From Bombyx mori (taxonomy: Eukaryota > Arthropoda > Insecta > Lepidoptera > Bombycidae): 64,000 nt of DNA. This document shows, one piece after another, positions 35,101-41,504 of the stretch; the first letter of the stretch is position 1; every line of letters starts with the position of its first letter. Position numbers and translations under genes: made by a program. The stretch covers positions 4,836,001 through 4,900,000 of the forward strand of contig NC_085123.1 in assembly GCF_030269925.1 (NCBI RefSeq). The letters run 5' to 3'. The notes under the pieces are model-generated. The model worked only from the letters and a program-made list of their open reading frames with translations. It was not told the origin of the DNA and did not search any database.

Positions 35101-37080
35101 GGCGGGTACCAATTTTTCTAATGAAATACGTACTCAACAAATGTTCACCATTGACTTCCGCGGTAAAGGAATAAAATCGTGTAATAAAAGTCAAACCCGC
35201 AATTATAATTATAATTTGCGTAATTACTGGTGGTAGGACCTCTTGTGAGTTCGCATGGGTAGGTACCACCACCCCGCCTATTTCCGCCGTGAAGCAGTAA
35301 TGCGTTTCGGTTGGAAGGGTGGGGGTAGCCGTTGTAACTGTGCTGGGACCTTGGAACTTATATCTCGTGGTGGGTGGCGCATTTACGTTGTAGATGTCTA
35401 TGGGCTCCAGTAACCACTTAACACCAGGTGGGCTGTGAGCTCGTTCATCCATAAAAGCAATAAAAAAAAAAAAATACATACCAAATGCGCTAAAATCATA
35501 ATGAGGGTAGGACGTCTTCTGGGTCCGCACGGTAAAGTACCACCACCCTGCCTATTTCTGCCATGAAGCAGTAATGCATTTCGGTTTGAAGGGTGGGGCA
35601 GCCGTTGTACTGTAAATACTGAGACCTATTAAAACCTTGATGCTTGTTTTAAGTCGTCGTGGCCTAAAGGATAAAACGTCCGGTGCATTCGTATGTAGCG
35701 ATGCACCGGTGTTCGAATCCCGCAGGCGGGTACCATTTTTTTCTAATGAAATACGTACTCAACAAATGTTCACCATTGACTTCCGCGGTAAAGGAATAAA
35801 TAACATCGTGTAATAAAAATCAAACCCGCAATTATAATTATAATTTGCGTAATTACTGGTGGTAGGACCTCTTGTGAGTTCGCACGGGTAGGTACCACCG
35901 CCCCGCTTGTTTCTGCCGTGAAGCAGTAATGCGGTTCGGTTTGAAGGGTGGGGCGGCCGTTGTGACTGTGCTGGGACCTTGGAACTTATATCTCAAGGTG
36001 TGTGGCGCATTTACGTTGTAGATGTCTATGGGCTCCAGTAACCACTTAACACCAGATGGGCCGTGAGCTCGTCCACACATCTAAGCAATAAAAAAATTTT
36101 AAAAATGCTCTTTATCATAATAATCCCTTTGTCAATCTACGTATATTAAACTACCTCTTTCCGAAAACCACAAAAACCGACGGTCTTTTTAAGAAATTGA
36201 AGCAAAAAAAAACTTCATAACACACACACTGTGCAATTGGGCCGTTGTAAGGCCGCACGAGTTGTTACCACCAAGTTTTTCTTTTGCTTAAATGGGTGGA
36301 CTAGCTCACAGCTCACCTGGTGTTAAGTGGTTACTGGATCCCATAGACATCTACTACGTAAATCCCGCCACCCACCTTGAGATATGAAATCTAGGCTCTC
36401 AGTATAGTTGCAAAGACTGCCCCACCCTTCAAACCGAAACGCATTACTGCTTCACGGCAGAAATAAGCAGGGCGGTGGTACCTACCCATGCGGGCACACA
36501 AAAGGTCTTGGTAGGACTTCCAGTGCTTAGGTACTTATGTACCAAGTTTCTTATTTATGCCGCGAAGAGGTCATGCGTACCAAACATTGTAAAGAAAGCG
36601 CAAATGAAATACCATTACGAATTAGAATTATTTAAATCAAGACTAACTTTATTGGTAAGTATATTCACATATTTAAAGTCCCAAAATTTTGTTTCAAACT
36701 ATAATATTTATAACAAAGAGACACATTATAACCGTTAATTAAAAACCTTAATAAATTTCTACAACCTGTTGCACTGCATTGCAACAAATTACAAAATATT
36801 CTAACAACACTCTTCATTAAAGACAACAATTTAATAAAACGAATTAAATATTACATATCGCATGTGTAATTAATTACACACACACACATAATACTGAGTA
36901 CTTATCTCTTACGCTAAAAGCGCGCTGTCAAAATGTTATAATGCTATTAGCCGAGGCCACGGGCAGCCCACAGTAATTATGTTAGTAATAAATCTCACAC
37001 AGACCTAAATTATCTGAGCCGGTGCAGGAAGGGCCCGCGAACACCAGGAAAACCGCCAACACTACCGATAAACCATACAT
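7612..37080 (-). CDS. EVA-1/EVA1C-like membrane protein with two SUEL lectin domains (8 exons)
   Basis: Joined coding exons, in order: 37080-37005, 23652-23447, 21854-21716, 15507-15358, 12885-12742, 9535-9437, 8482-8345, 8111-7612. Lengths sum to 1452 nt, i.e. 483 residues plus TGA, and every junction is GT-AG and in phase. Layout: signal peptide 1-20; SUEL/Gal_Lectin domain 1 about 37-138 (eight Cys, D123-P-C125); domain 2 about 146-238 (eight Cys, Y171-G-R173); acidic Cys-free stalk 240-322; membrane helix about 327-349 followed by basic residues; cytoplasmic tail 350-483. Two such lectin domains plus one helix is the EVA-1/EVA1C plan. Known family members act as cell-surface co-receptors (C. 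elegans EVA-1 in axon guidance with SLT-1/SAX-3); that role is only inferred here. Domain 1 has Asn in place of the Arg of YGR, and domain 2 lacks DPC. Introns hold only repeats. Confidence 0.85.
8345..8482 (-). CDS. Exon 7 of EVA1C-like gene: extracellular stalk
   Basis: 138 bp, entering in phase with two bases of a Glu codon and leaving with one base of an Asp codon (GGACCAG|GTAAT donor). Encodes a low-complexity stretch rich in Glu, Pro, Gly and Thr (residues ~272-317). The acceptor CAATTAACAG has a weak pyrimidine tract. The adjoining intron 7 is only 233 bp. Confidence 0.8.
8483..9436 (-). other. Intron 6 of the EVA1C-like gene
   Basis: Contains a decayed Bm1 head at 8810-8937 (minus). 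The rest is unremarkable. Confidence 0.7.
8810..8937 (-). repeat. Decayed Bm1 SINE head
   Basis: Reverse-oriented tRNA-like head with box B as GTATTCGAATACC and a degraded box A. Strongly diverged from the young copies. Confidence 0.6.
9437..9535 (-). CDS. Exon 6 of EVA1C-like gene: acidic stalk
   Basis: 99 bp between TTTCAG and G|GTAAGTG. The first codon is a split Val (G|TG) joining the conserved Tyr-Ala-Cys end of lectin domain 2. It encodes residues ~239-271, highly acidic (Glu-Arg-Asp-Glu-Ile-Asp-Glu-Asp) and without Cys. Confidence 0.85.
9536..11256 (-). other. Intron 5, 3' part, of the EVA1C-like gene
   Basis: AT-rich intron. A very decayed Bm1 body lies at about 10003-10183 (minus). 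The left target-site duplication of the LINE at 11257 occupies about 11225-11256. Nothing else seen. Confidence 0.6.
11257..11543 (+). mobile_element. 5'-truncated LINE tail with ~31-bp target-site duplication
   Basis: The plus strand reads the C-terminal end of a LINE ORF2 (Gly-Leu-His-Trp...Lys-Asn-Arg...Trp...Leu-Glu-Glu-Ala-Phe), then an AT-rich 3' UTR ending in AATAAAGGC and (TTA)n. Near-identical direct repeats at 11225-11256 and 11544-11574 frame it. Confidence 0.75.
11865..12308 (+). repeat. Bm1 SINE, full length
   Basis: Complete head (boxes A and B), middle, body and 3' tail ending AAGCAATA plus a 14-base A run. Lies in intron 5. Confidence 0.9.
12350..12588 (+). repeat. Diverged Bm1 body
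   Basis: An older Bm1 3' half directly after the full-length copy, ending AAGCAATAAAAAAAG. Confidence 0.75.
12742..12885 (-). CDS. Exon 5 of EVA1C-like gene: second half of lectin domain 2
   Basis: 144 bp between TTTTTACAG and TTGTG|GTTAGT. Encodes residues ~191-238: four of the eight domain cysteines (C192, C205, C211, C224), plus C238 in the closing Tyr-Leu-Lys...Tyr-Ala-Cys. The usual Asp-Pro-Cys of the family is Ser-Thr-Cys here. No long open frame marks this exon; it was found from phase and cysteine spacing. Confidence 0.85.
13013..13255 (+). repeat. Bm1 SINE, decayed, internally deleted
   Basis: Good tRNA-like head (GTGGCCTAAAGG; GGGTTCGAATCC), but the middle is shortened and the body diverged. 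Confidence 0.8.
13256..15357 (-). other. Intron 4, 5' part, of the EVA1C-like gene
   Basis: No repeat with clear identity. The opposing ~64-codon frames at 13986-14209 have no recognisable product. A TGACGTCA palindrome lies at 14152. Confidence 0.55.
15358..15507 (-). CDS. Exon 4 of EVA1C-like gene: first half of lectin domain 2
   Basis: 150 bp between TTGTTGCAG and GACGAAA|GTGAG. Encodes residues ~141-190 with the SUEL start (Thr-Val-Cys-Glu...Leu-Ser-Cys) and an intact Tyr-Gly-Arg motif at 171-173. It joins exon 3 through a split Phe codon (T|TT) and exon 5 through a split Lys codon (A|AA). Confidence 0.9.
15814..16125 (+). repeat. Decayed Bm1 SINE
   Basis: Head and body recognisable but with many substitutions and lost A-tail. 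The 125-codon frame over it is a read-through of the repeat. Confidence 0.75.
16449..16699 (-). repeat. Bm1 SINE, 5'-truncated
   Basis: Young-looking body and tail with a 20-base T run at 16450. Ends at the recurrent TGGTGGTAGG breakpoint. Confidence 0.88.
16859..17066 (+). mobile_element. Decayed Helitron-like element
   Basis: Begins TC after A (A|TCATTACTAATATTA) and ends near CGGGCGAAGCCGTGGG, the GC-rich 3' end seen in lepidopteran Helitron families. The expected final CTAG is mutated. Confidence 0.5.
17188..17307 (-). repeat. Second short SINE-like family (GGCAGACGAGC type), copy 1
   Basis: Starts with T-rich TTATTGCCCTTGTAGGCA and ends GCCGCTGTCTACCG. Its first 60 bp align with the Bm1 3' tail. 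The same family recurs at 21912, 33203, 34348, 44487 and 46674. Confidence 0.75.
17308..17940 (-). other. Intron 3 spacer
   Basis: Unique-looking intron sequence. No exon or repeat recognised. Confidence 0.5.
17941..18375 (-). repeat. Bm1 SINE, full length
   Basis: A complete reverse-oriented copy from the T-rich tail to the head end at GGCCACGACGAC. A useful reference for the truncated copies. Confidence 0.9.
18823..18960 (-). repeat. Bm1 3' tail fragment
   Basis: Only the 3' ~135 bp. It carries an internal partial duplication (CATAAACATCAGACATC). Confidence 0.8.
19423..19640 (-). mobile_element. Helitron-like element
   Basis: Read on the minus strand it begins TCTATACTAATATATAAATC at 19640, preceded by A. 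It ends with GC-rich GCGAAGCGGGCGAGTACGG and ATAG at 19423, one base from CTAG. Confidence 0.55.
19641..21333 (-). other. Intron 3 spacer
   Basis: AT-rich. A 137-codon plus frame begins at 20989 but ends inside a LINE tail and has no conserved features. An AT palindromic patch lies at about 20138-20162. Confidence 0.5.
21334..21481 (-). mobile_element. 5'-truncated LINE tail with 9-bp target-site duplication
   Basis: The insertion is 21343-21472, flanked by CATGGACAT at 21334-21342 and 21473-21481. On the minus strand it encodes the last ~36 residues of a LINE ORF2 (Trp-Met-Gln-Val-Ala-Met-Asp-Arg ... Tyr-Val-Gln-Gln-Trp) with its stop, followed by an (ATG)n tail. The same family ends at 38990-39060. 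Confidence 0.82.
21506..21606 (-). repeat. Bm1 3' tail fragment
   Basis: The last ~100 bp of Bm1 with an A-rich (T on plus) tail, about 110 bp from exon 3 of the EVA1C-like gene. Confidence 0.85.
21716..21854 (-). CDS. Exon 3 of EVA1C-like gene: second half of lectin domain 1
   Basis: 139 bp between GTTTCAG and CGGCCTT|GTAAGT. Encodes residues 95-140 with the Cys-Gln-Lys-Lys-Ser-Gln-Cys and Asp-Pro-Cys ... Lys-Tyr-Val ... Tyr-Lys-Cys signatures that close a SUEL lectin domain. It joins exon 2 in phase 0. Confidence 0.92.
21912..22024 (-). repeat. Second short SINE-like family, copy 2
   Basis: TTATTGTCCTTGTAGGCA to GCCGCTGCCTACCG. Lies in intron 2. Confidence 0.78.
22025..22541 (-). other. 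Intron 2 spacer
   Basis: Unremarkable intron sequence rich in short AAGCTT/CGAAG-like words. No feature recognised. Confidence 0.45.
22542..22789 (+). repeat. Bm1 SINE, 5'-truncated
   Basis: Begins at TTACTGGTGGTAGGACC and ends AAGCAATA plus A run. This is the short form with no tRNA head. Confidence 0.88.
23019..23410. mobile_element. MITE-like element with ~27-bp terminal inverted repeats
   Basis: The left arm, 23019-23045 (AATTGAAGACATGAGTGG...), is inverted at 23384-23410 with about four mismatches. About 390 bp, no coding capacity. Inside are recurring GGATGAAGG/AATGAAGG words. It ends 36 bp from the donor side of exon 2. The superfamily is not assigned. Confidence 0.65.
23447..23652 (-). 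CDS. Exon 2 of EVA1C-like gene: first half of lectin domain 1
   Basis: 206 bp between CTTCCACAG and ATGCAG|GTATAT. Encodes residues 26-94. Cys40 and Cys49 with the SUEL spacing open the domain. The motif usually read Tyr-Gly-Arg is Tyr62-Gly-Asn64. The first codon is a split Ala (G|CG) shared with exon 1; it ends in phase 0. Confidence 0.9.
23653..24884 (-). other. Intron 1, 3' end
   Basis: AT-rich. The words ATTTCATCAAAATCGATTCAG near 23812 are typical of decayed lepidopteran repeats, but no family boundary could be set. Confidence 0.4.
24885..25011 (-). repeat. Bm1 internal fragment
   Basis: The body segment from the CTCAAGTATAGTTAC region to the AGGTCTACC end. Both SINE ends are missing. 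Confidence 0.8.
25318..25440 (-). repeat. Very decayed Bm1 tail
   Basis: ACCAGCTCAACGTCGACCTGGTGTTTAATGG-like order matches the Bm1 tail at low identity. The 76-codon frame ending in it is chance. Confidence 0.45.
25441..27053 (-). other. Intron 1 stretch with a probable LINE 3'-UTR relic
   Basis: About 25990-26215 (TGTAAATTGT repeats, GGTAGAAAACTC, ACAATAAAGAATAAAG) has the look of a lepidopteran LINE 3' UTR with poly(A) signals. No other feature recognised. A TGACGTCA palindrome lies at 26607. Confidence 0.4.
27054..27113 (-). repeat. Bm1 tail fragment
   Basis: About 60 bp of decayed reverse-oriented tail, nearly abutting the forward copy at 27131. Confidence 0.6.
27131..27373 (+). repeat. 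Bm1 SINE, 5'-truncated
   Basis: Starts at TTACCGGTGGTAGGACC and ends TAGGCAATAAATAAAAAATAAATAAAAA. Confidence 0.88.
28325..28425 (-). repeat. Bm1 internal fragment
   Basis: Body segment only (ACCGAAACGCATTAGTGCTTC). Confidence 0.75.
28502..28724 (-). mobile_element. Helitron-like nonautonomous element
   Basis: On the minus strand it begins TCATATATATTC at 28724 and ends GCCGGGCCAGCTAG at 28502, with A/T insertion flanks (A at 28501, T at 28725). The interior differs from the copies at 40129 and 51320, but the ends and the GGACCGATTTGAATGAAT-type box are shared. The 72-codon minus frame over it is part of the repeat. Confidence 0.7.
28725..31302 (-). other. Intron 1 stretch with paired hairpins
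   Basis: No gene. A double hairpin lies at 29889-29953. CpG-rich GCCGCCATGTTT-type words occur at 29336 and 30364. TGACGTCA lies at 30386. At 30605-30700 there is a tRNA-like box (GGTTCGATCCTG) that may be a decayed SINE. Confidence 0.45.
31303..31600 (-). mobile_element. Helitron-like element of the CTAGTGG type, 3' half
   Basis: The 3' end is CTAG at 31306-31303 (minus) with the TAGTCGAATTTCGACTA stem-loop. Related to 60157-60579. Similarity fades near 31600, shortly before the DNA transposon at 31684, so the 5' half is missing. Confidence 0.6.
31684..32904 (+). mobile_element. IS630/Tc1-mariner-type DNA transposon, internally deleted
   Basis: The terminal inverted repeats TAGTAACCGGCAAAC (left) and TAATAGCCGGCAAAC (right, reverse complement) continue as TTGAGCA-containing arms, flanked by TA at 31682-31683 and 32905-32906. 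The 5' part is CpG-rich. It carries a broken transposase. Confidence 0.7.
31984..32716 (+). pseudogene. Transposase relic of the IS630/Tc1-type element
   Basis: Three frame-shifted pieces read in order. The first starts at ATG 31984 with a basic N-terminus and stops near 32070. The second, 32077-32373, holds a helix-turn-helix-like part (Thr-Ser-Val-Ser-Thr-Val-Arg) and a Gly-Lys-Lys-Arg linker. The third reads the Leu-Leu-Arg-Ile-Glu-Tyr-Leu-Lys block and the first catalytic Asp in Tyr-Thr-Asp-Glu. Soon after that motif (about 32550) the sequence jumps to an acidic C-terminal tail ending at 32716. The segment with the second and third catalytic acidic residues is deleted. Family members run to about 350-400 residues, so this copy cannot act. 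Confidence 0.7.
33203..33316 (-). repeat. Second short SINE-like family, copy 3
   Basis: TTATTGCCCTTGTAGGCAGACGAGC to GCCGCTGCCTACCG. Close to the apparent family consensus. Confidence 0.8.
33317..33794 (-). other. Intron 1 spacer
   Basis: AT-rich with a T run at about 33598-33612. Nothing recognised. Confidence 0.4.
33795..34036 (-). repeat. Bm1 SINE, 5'-truncated
   Basis: Body and tail, ending at TCCTACCACCAGTAA, the recurrent breakpoint. Confidence 0.85.
34150..34235. repeat. TA/TG-rich microsatellite
   Basis: Imperfect (TA)n and TATGTG runs. Explains the Tyr-rich frame on the minus strand. Confidence 0.7.
34348..34458 (+). repeat. Second short SINE-like family, copy 4
   Basis: Opposite orientation to the other copies: GTAGGCAGCGGC to CAAGGGCAATAAAAAAAA. 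Confidence 0.8.
34534..34962 (+). repeat. Bm1 SINE, old, first unit of a duplication
   Basis: Decayed head (TTTGGCCTAAAGAATAAG; GTGTTCGAATCC), body and tail. Its part from 34690 is copied again at 35475. Confidence 0.82.
35024..35474 (+). repeat. Bm1 SINE, full length, duplicated copy 1
   Basis: Complete element with A-tail. The 180-codon antisense frame over it is a repeat artefact. Confidence 0.9.
35648..36097 (+). repeat. Bm1 SINE, full length, duplicated copy 2
   Basis: Near-identical partner of 35024-35474, sharing private changes such as GGATAAAACG and GACTTCCGCGGTAAAGG. Confidence 0.9.
36272..36517 (-). repeat. Bm1 SINE, 5'-truncated
   Basis: Body and tail, ending near GGTCTTGGTAGG. 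Lies about 490 bp from exon 1 of the EVA1C-like gene. Confidence 0.82.
37005..37080 (-). CDS. Exon 1 (coding part) of EVA1C-like gene: signal peptide
   Basis: The ATG at 37080-37078 opens a 25-codon stretch: a short N-terminus, a strongly hydrophobic core (Val-Val-Leu-Ala-Val-Phe-Leu-Val-Phe-Ala) and a small-residue cleavage region (Gly-Pro-Ser-Cys-Thr-Gly-Ser), i.e. a classic signal peptide. The donor TTTAG|GTCTGT leaves one base, exactly the phase exon 2 needs 13.3 kb away. Assignment rests on this phase match and the signal-peptide character. No other candidate was seen. Confidence 0.75.
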
Positions 37081-37103
37081 GTTTACATAATATCATTAAT
37101 TAA

Positions 37104-37136
37104 TTAGAATGTTCTAAAGTCGCCGATATCATCCAT
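37104..37136 (-). other. Upstream ORF of 10 codons in the putative 5' leader
   Basis: ATG at 37136 to TAA at 37104 on the minus strand, 24 nt before the main start codon. It would lie in the leader if transcription starts near the TCAGT-like initiator at about 37176-37182. Confidence 0.4.
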
Positions 37137-37189
37137 GTTCAGTATAACGAATACGACACTAGCGGAACATTCTGACACTGATTGATGCG

Positions 37190-37450
37190 AAAATACGCGC
37201 GAAAATTCTCACGTGACGTTTGTTGTCACGTGGCGGACCGCGTGGCTATGCGTGTCCGCTAAAAACAAACGTGTAGCCACATTGAGTCCGGACGTCCAAC
37301 TGACGACTGACGCGAGTCGGCGATACAAACGCTCTACGACTATTGGACACGAACTCACGGCAAGCCCATCAATTTGGCCTGACGTTTCAATGAGAACCCT
37401 TCCTTATTTTCCCTGGAGAGAAATTAGGGTGGTCCAAGCCGGCTATAATT
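37190..37450 (-). promoter_or_regulatory. Candidate promoter region of the EVA1C-like gene
   Basis: CpG-richer than its surroundings and just upstream of exon 1. Contains CACGTGAC at 37210-37217 and its exact inverse GTCACGTG at 37225-37232. No TATA box seen. Promoter function is inferred from position only. Confidence 0.4.
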
Positions 37451-38976
37451 AAAAAAAAACCTGTATCGATTAGGGCAGCTTAAACTTATATCGCGGTGGT
37501 AAAAAGAAGGTATTAAGAAAAGTTTTCCCTTTATTACGCTAAAGCTGAATGCGTAATGAATGAATACCTAAAATCTGAAGCGAATTAAAATGCGCGTTAA
37601 TGTCTACTTAAGTTAAACCCCAAAAAGGACTTCACACAAAATGCTGTCTTTACATTCTGAATTTGAAATATTTTCTTGTATTTTCAAAACAGAAATGACT
37701 CAGGCAATCATTTCTATCCTTTCAACGCGTCTTATTTGTTTACCAATAATATTTCATGAACTACAAAAGCTACTAAGAAATTTCATGTTTACGTAAACAC
37801 TCACGTCTCTAATCCCATCAAGGAGTAGATAAAGCCGTTCGTTTTGTGGCGAGATAAACAAGACAAGATGCGAACTCATTACGTTTTTGATATAAAAAGA
37901 TTTCTCATGTTTTTTTTTTAGTTAAACAATAAATATCTTGACAGTTAGGGCCACCTTTTTAAATAATTATTTTTAAATGTCACTGTCACATATCATATTG
38001 TCCATTATGCCATAATGATTTTTTTTAATTGGCACAAAAATGATTCTTCAAATATAGGGTTAAACACGAAAATTATATTCAACAAAATAACCTACAAGTG
38101 GCTATATAAATAAATTAATTAATTGAAATAAACAGGTAAACAATATCACGGCACCATATTGTAAGTTAATCACCGAAGCCCACAGATACTGTACTGTGAT
38201 CACTAATACCTTAAATAATCAATCACATTTAAATATATGATAAATGAGTTAGTAGTAAGTGATGCGAATTCAAAACGGCCCTACTTGGACACACTACAAG
38301 TATATAACACACTGCATTGCCAAAGATAAGCAGCGTTATCGTCCATCCCAGAGCCTGATGGTACAAAGCAAAAATTATACCTACTTTTGCCACATACCAT
38401 CATGCTAGTGATGCGTAGTAGGAATAAACTTGACCCCGGTGGGAGGTATTACAATTGTATTAAGGAAAAAACAGACTCATCTCAAACATTTCTTCATAAT
38501 ATTACTCCCATTGAAACATACGATAGAGGTCGCAAAGAGTACTCGAATCGTTTTGTAGCCTCAAAGATTCCAAAAGATCAGATGCGTAAGTACACTTACG
38601 ATGAAGGACAATAAAACAAAAACACATCTGGCCTTGTTATTCACAAGAATAGGAATTCATATTTTACATTGTATTGAATCAGCATTGCAACGAAGAACGA
38701 AATATTCGTAAAACTCTGCATTGACTATTGTCGCCTGTTTTCCTAGAAATCCAGAGGCCAAACTATACAAAATAAGAAAAATCACAGTTAGTTTGGAGCC
38801 TTAACGTCTGTATTGCCTTGGGAACATCGATCGATCCTGCAACAGATGCTGCCACCCCTTATTCACAGCTCGTTAATCTTCTGCTATATTTATTGGTCCT
38901 TCCAGCAATATTAATGTATAAATATCAATAATTCTTTCATAAGAAGATTTTCTCTCTATGATAATTATTGCAATTA
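37451..38976. other. Gene-free stretch upstream of the EVA1C-like gene
   Basis: No repeat family or exon recognised. The 75-codon plus frame at 38387-38614 has no known motif. Confidence 0.45.
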
Positions 38977-39060
38977 ATTTTTTTTTTTTGGTGTGGATTG
39001 GGAGAGGCCTATATCCAGCAGTGGACGACTGTAGGCTGTTGATGATGATGATGATGATGA
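38977..39060 (+). mobile_element. LINE tail, very short
   Basis: Encodes the last ~14 residues of the same LINE ORF2 family as 21343-21472 (Gly-Glu-Ala-Tyr-Ile-Gln-Gln-Trp), then stop and (GAT)n. Confidence 0.7.
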
Positions 39061-39997
39061 AATCAATAAAAACAAAGTACTATTTCGGCGGACAGAGAAA
39101 ACTGTAGAGTCGTGTAAGCTTTCTGATCGAAACATAAAGCCTGTATTTATTTATAGGAATCATAAATTGACTAAATAATGAAGTAATATGGTTGAAATAG
39201 GTGGTATTATACAATCATAAAAATTACTAAAAATATGAAATAATTATGAAAAATATCCCAGCACAAAATTATTTAATAATTTACCTTTATTCCATTCCTA
39301 CAGCTCAAAAAAAATTCAAACTACAAAACTATTTTTTCATTAGTAGTTAATTTAAAAAAAAAAGTTGAATAAAACTACTCAGAAGTACGTACCTATTTGA
39401 CGAAAACGAGTTTGGCATTGAATTATAACAATGAATCATAATTACAATCAATGACTATTACAATAATCACAATAAATCTTACAAAGCAGTTTAAAATAAT
39501 CAAATCATCTCAATCATTCAATAAACAAATCAAATAATCTCATCGAATAAAACTATATTGAAGGTTTGCAAGTAACTGTTTCACCTTAAATGTTCAATTG
39601 TCGTTTTTTCATTACAGATCGGACATTCAAATAACATATAAACACGAAATGCGAAAATACCTTTGTTCGTGCCCGCAAACGAGTGCTTTCAAACATCGAA
39701 CTATTTCGTGATAAAAGGTAAGGCCTTTTACTTTCGCACGGAGGGCACATTGTTTCGGCATCCGTTAAAATATTTGTCGAGACCCTTTTGACAATTTCCT
39801 GTAAGACTGCTTTCGTTTGGGATATTGGAATCATTGGAGGCTCTACCAGGGGGAATGTTTAACGTGAATTATAAATATTTTCGAATGAATTTTCGACGAA
39901 TCTAAGATCACGGATTTGTTACAGACGAGCTTAAATGTTGTAATAATATTATTGTTTCACCTATTATCAAAATGTGTCCCGATTTCAAAGTCTTCAT
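39061..39997. other. Gene-free stretch
   Basis: AT-rich, with an imperfect AATC-type tract at about 39425-39545. The 82-codon minus frame at 39586-39834 is unrecognised. Confidence 0.4.
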
Positions 39998-40700
39998 AGT
40001 TTGCAGAATGAGACGCCCGATGCATTCGTATCGAGCGATACAATTACGAATCTCGCAGACAGATCAATTTTTCTAATGAAATACCTACTAAACTAGTGTT
40101 CACCAATGATCTCCACGTTGAAGGAACATCTATATATAAAAACGAATTGCTGTTCGTTAGTCTCGCTAAAACTCGAGACCGGCTAGACCGATGTGGCTAA
40201 TTTTGGTCTTGAATTATTTGTGGAAGTCCAGAGAAGGTTTAAAAGGTAGACAAATATGAAAATGCTCGGAATTAAATAAAAATAACAATTTTGTTTTCCC
40301 TTTAATGTGTCCCGCGTCGGACGGATTCGTTTTGTTTGTTTTAAGTTTATTTTATACAAAATTTAGGTATTTTATTTGTCGACTGAGGCACTACGGAGTC
40401 TGCCGGGTCAGCTAGTTGTGTAATAAATATCAAACCTAACAAAATCATAATTTGCATAATTACTGGTGGCAGGGTGTGTTGTAAGCCCAAAAGGGGAGGT
40501 ACAACCGCCCTGCCTATTTTCACAGTGAAGTAGGGATGCGTTTCACCTTAAAGTTTGGGGCAGCCTTTGTACTGTAAAAACCTTAGTACTCGTGTCTCAA
40601 GGTGGATGGTGGCATTTACATTGTTGATGTCTACAAGCTTTGTTAACCATTTAACAACAGGTGGAGCGTGACCTCGTCCATTCATCTAAACAATAAATAA
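39998..40700 (+). repeat. Bm1 SINE split by a Helitron-like element
   Basis: The old Bm1 head and middle occupy 39998-40128. The body and tail resume at 40416 with TTGTGTAATAAATATCAAACC. Removing 40129-40415 restores a continuous SINE. Confidence 0.85.
40129..40415 (+). mobile_element. Helitron-like nonautonomous element (287 bp)
   Basis: 5' TCTATATATAAAAACGAATT and 3' GCCGGGTCAGCTAG, inserted between A (40128) and T (40416). TC...CTAG ends and an A/T target are Helitron hallmarks. Same family at 45963-46219 and 51320-51620. Confidence 0.85.
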
Positions 40701-41504
40701 AACTTTTTCTAAATATCTCTACATAGAGCCAGTATACCTTTTTTGACAAAAATAATATGATCATATATTGAAGAATGTTCACAGATAATTTTATGATATT
40801 ATTTCCAACGTCAAAATCTTCATCGTCTAATAATAATAATAAAATAATTAAAATAATTCTAACAGTAATATAAATTTTAGGAAAGAACGCTTAATATACG
40901 AAGTTTCCGTTTTCGATTTTCTAAAAAAACACCGCTAAAAAGGTTTTGTTATTATCAAACTCTGACTCGATCGAAACTGCTCTGAACTCTTCGAAAGAGT
41001 TGAAACTTTGAATATTTCAAAAGAAAAGAAAATTGTTTTTGTTTAACACAATTCAAAAATTACAATTATTTATTCGAAATTCACGTTAATTAAGTGAACG
41101 AACAAAAAATATATTTAATTTAAAAACTAACAACATTAGACATCGGTAAATGAATAAAAACTAATTAACTGAATAAAACACTAAAATAAATTTCTGAGTA
41201 AGTGGCTTTTAGTTCTACAAAAGCTCGATTTGCGTTCTATAACGCGAAGTTCTACGAAATGGCATTTGGCCGTGATGAATAAGCTCTATTAGCAGTGAAA
41301 ATAAACAAACCGAAAACGCTATAAAGTTCATTGAATAATGATTGAAAATCGCATTGGGAATGTTAAATTAACAGTTAATAGAGTTTAAATAGACTTTTTT
41401 AGTTTTTTTATTATAGTACCTTAATAAAAACATTCTAAGAATGGGTCACCATTCTCGTCGAATCCATCGAATGCGACGAAGGGTTCGTCGTGCAAATCAA
41501 CTCA
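40701..41504. other. Gene-free stretch
   Basis: AT-rich. No feature recognised. Confidence 0.4.

Larger units (their letters stand above)
34690..36097 (+). repeat. Tandem duplication of a two-SINE block
   Basis: Unit 1 is 34690-35474 and unit 2 is 35475-36097. Both begin ACATACCAAATGCGCTAAAA and contain a Bm1 body followed by TGATGCTTGTTTTAAG and a full Bm1. Unit 2 lacks about 160 bp corresponding to ~34854-35013. Confidence 0.82.

Noticed and set aside
34988..35530. 180-codon minus open frame
   Set aside because: It is an antisense read-through of a Bm1 SINE and its neighbour; similar frames recur in other Bm1 copies.
38387..38614. 75-codon plus frame as a possible host exon
   Set aside because: No convincing splice sites in matching phase and no recognised domain.
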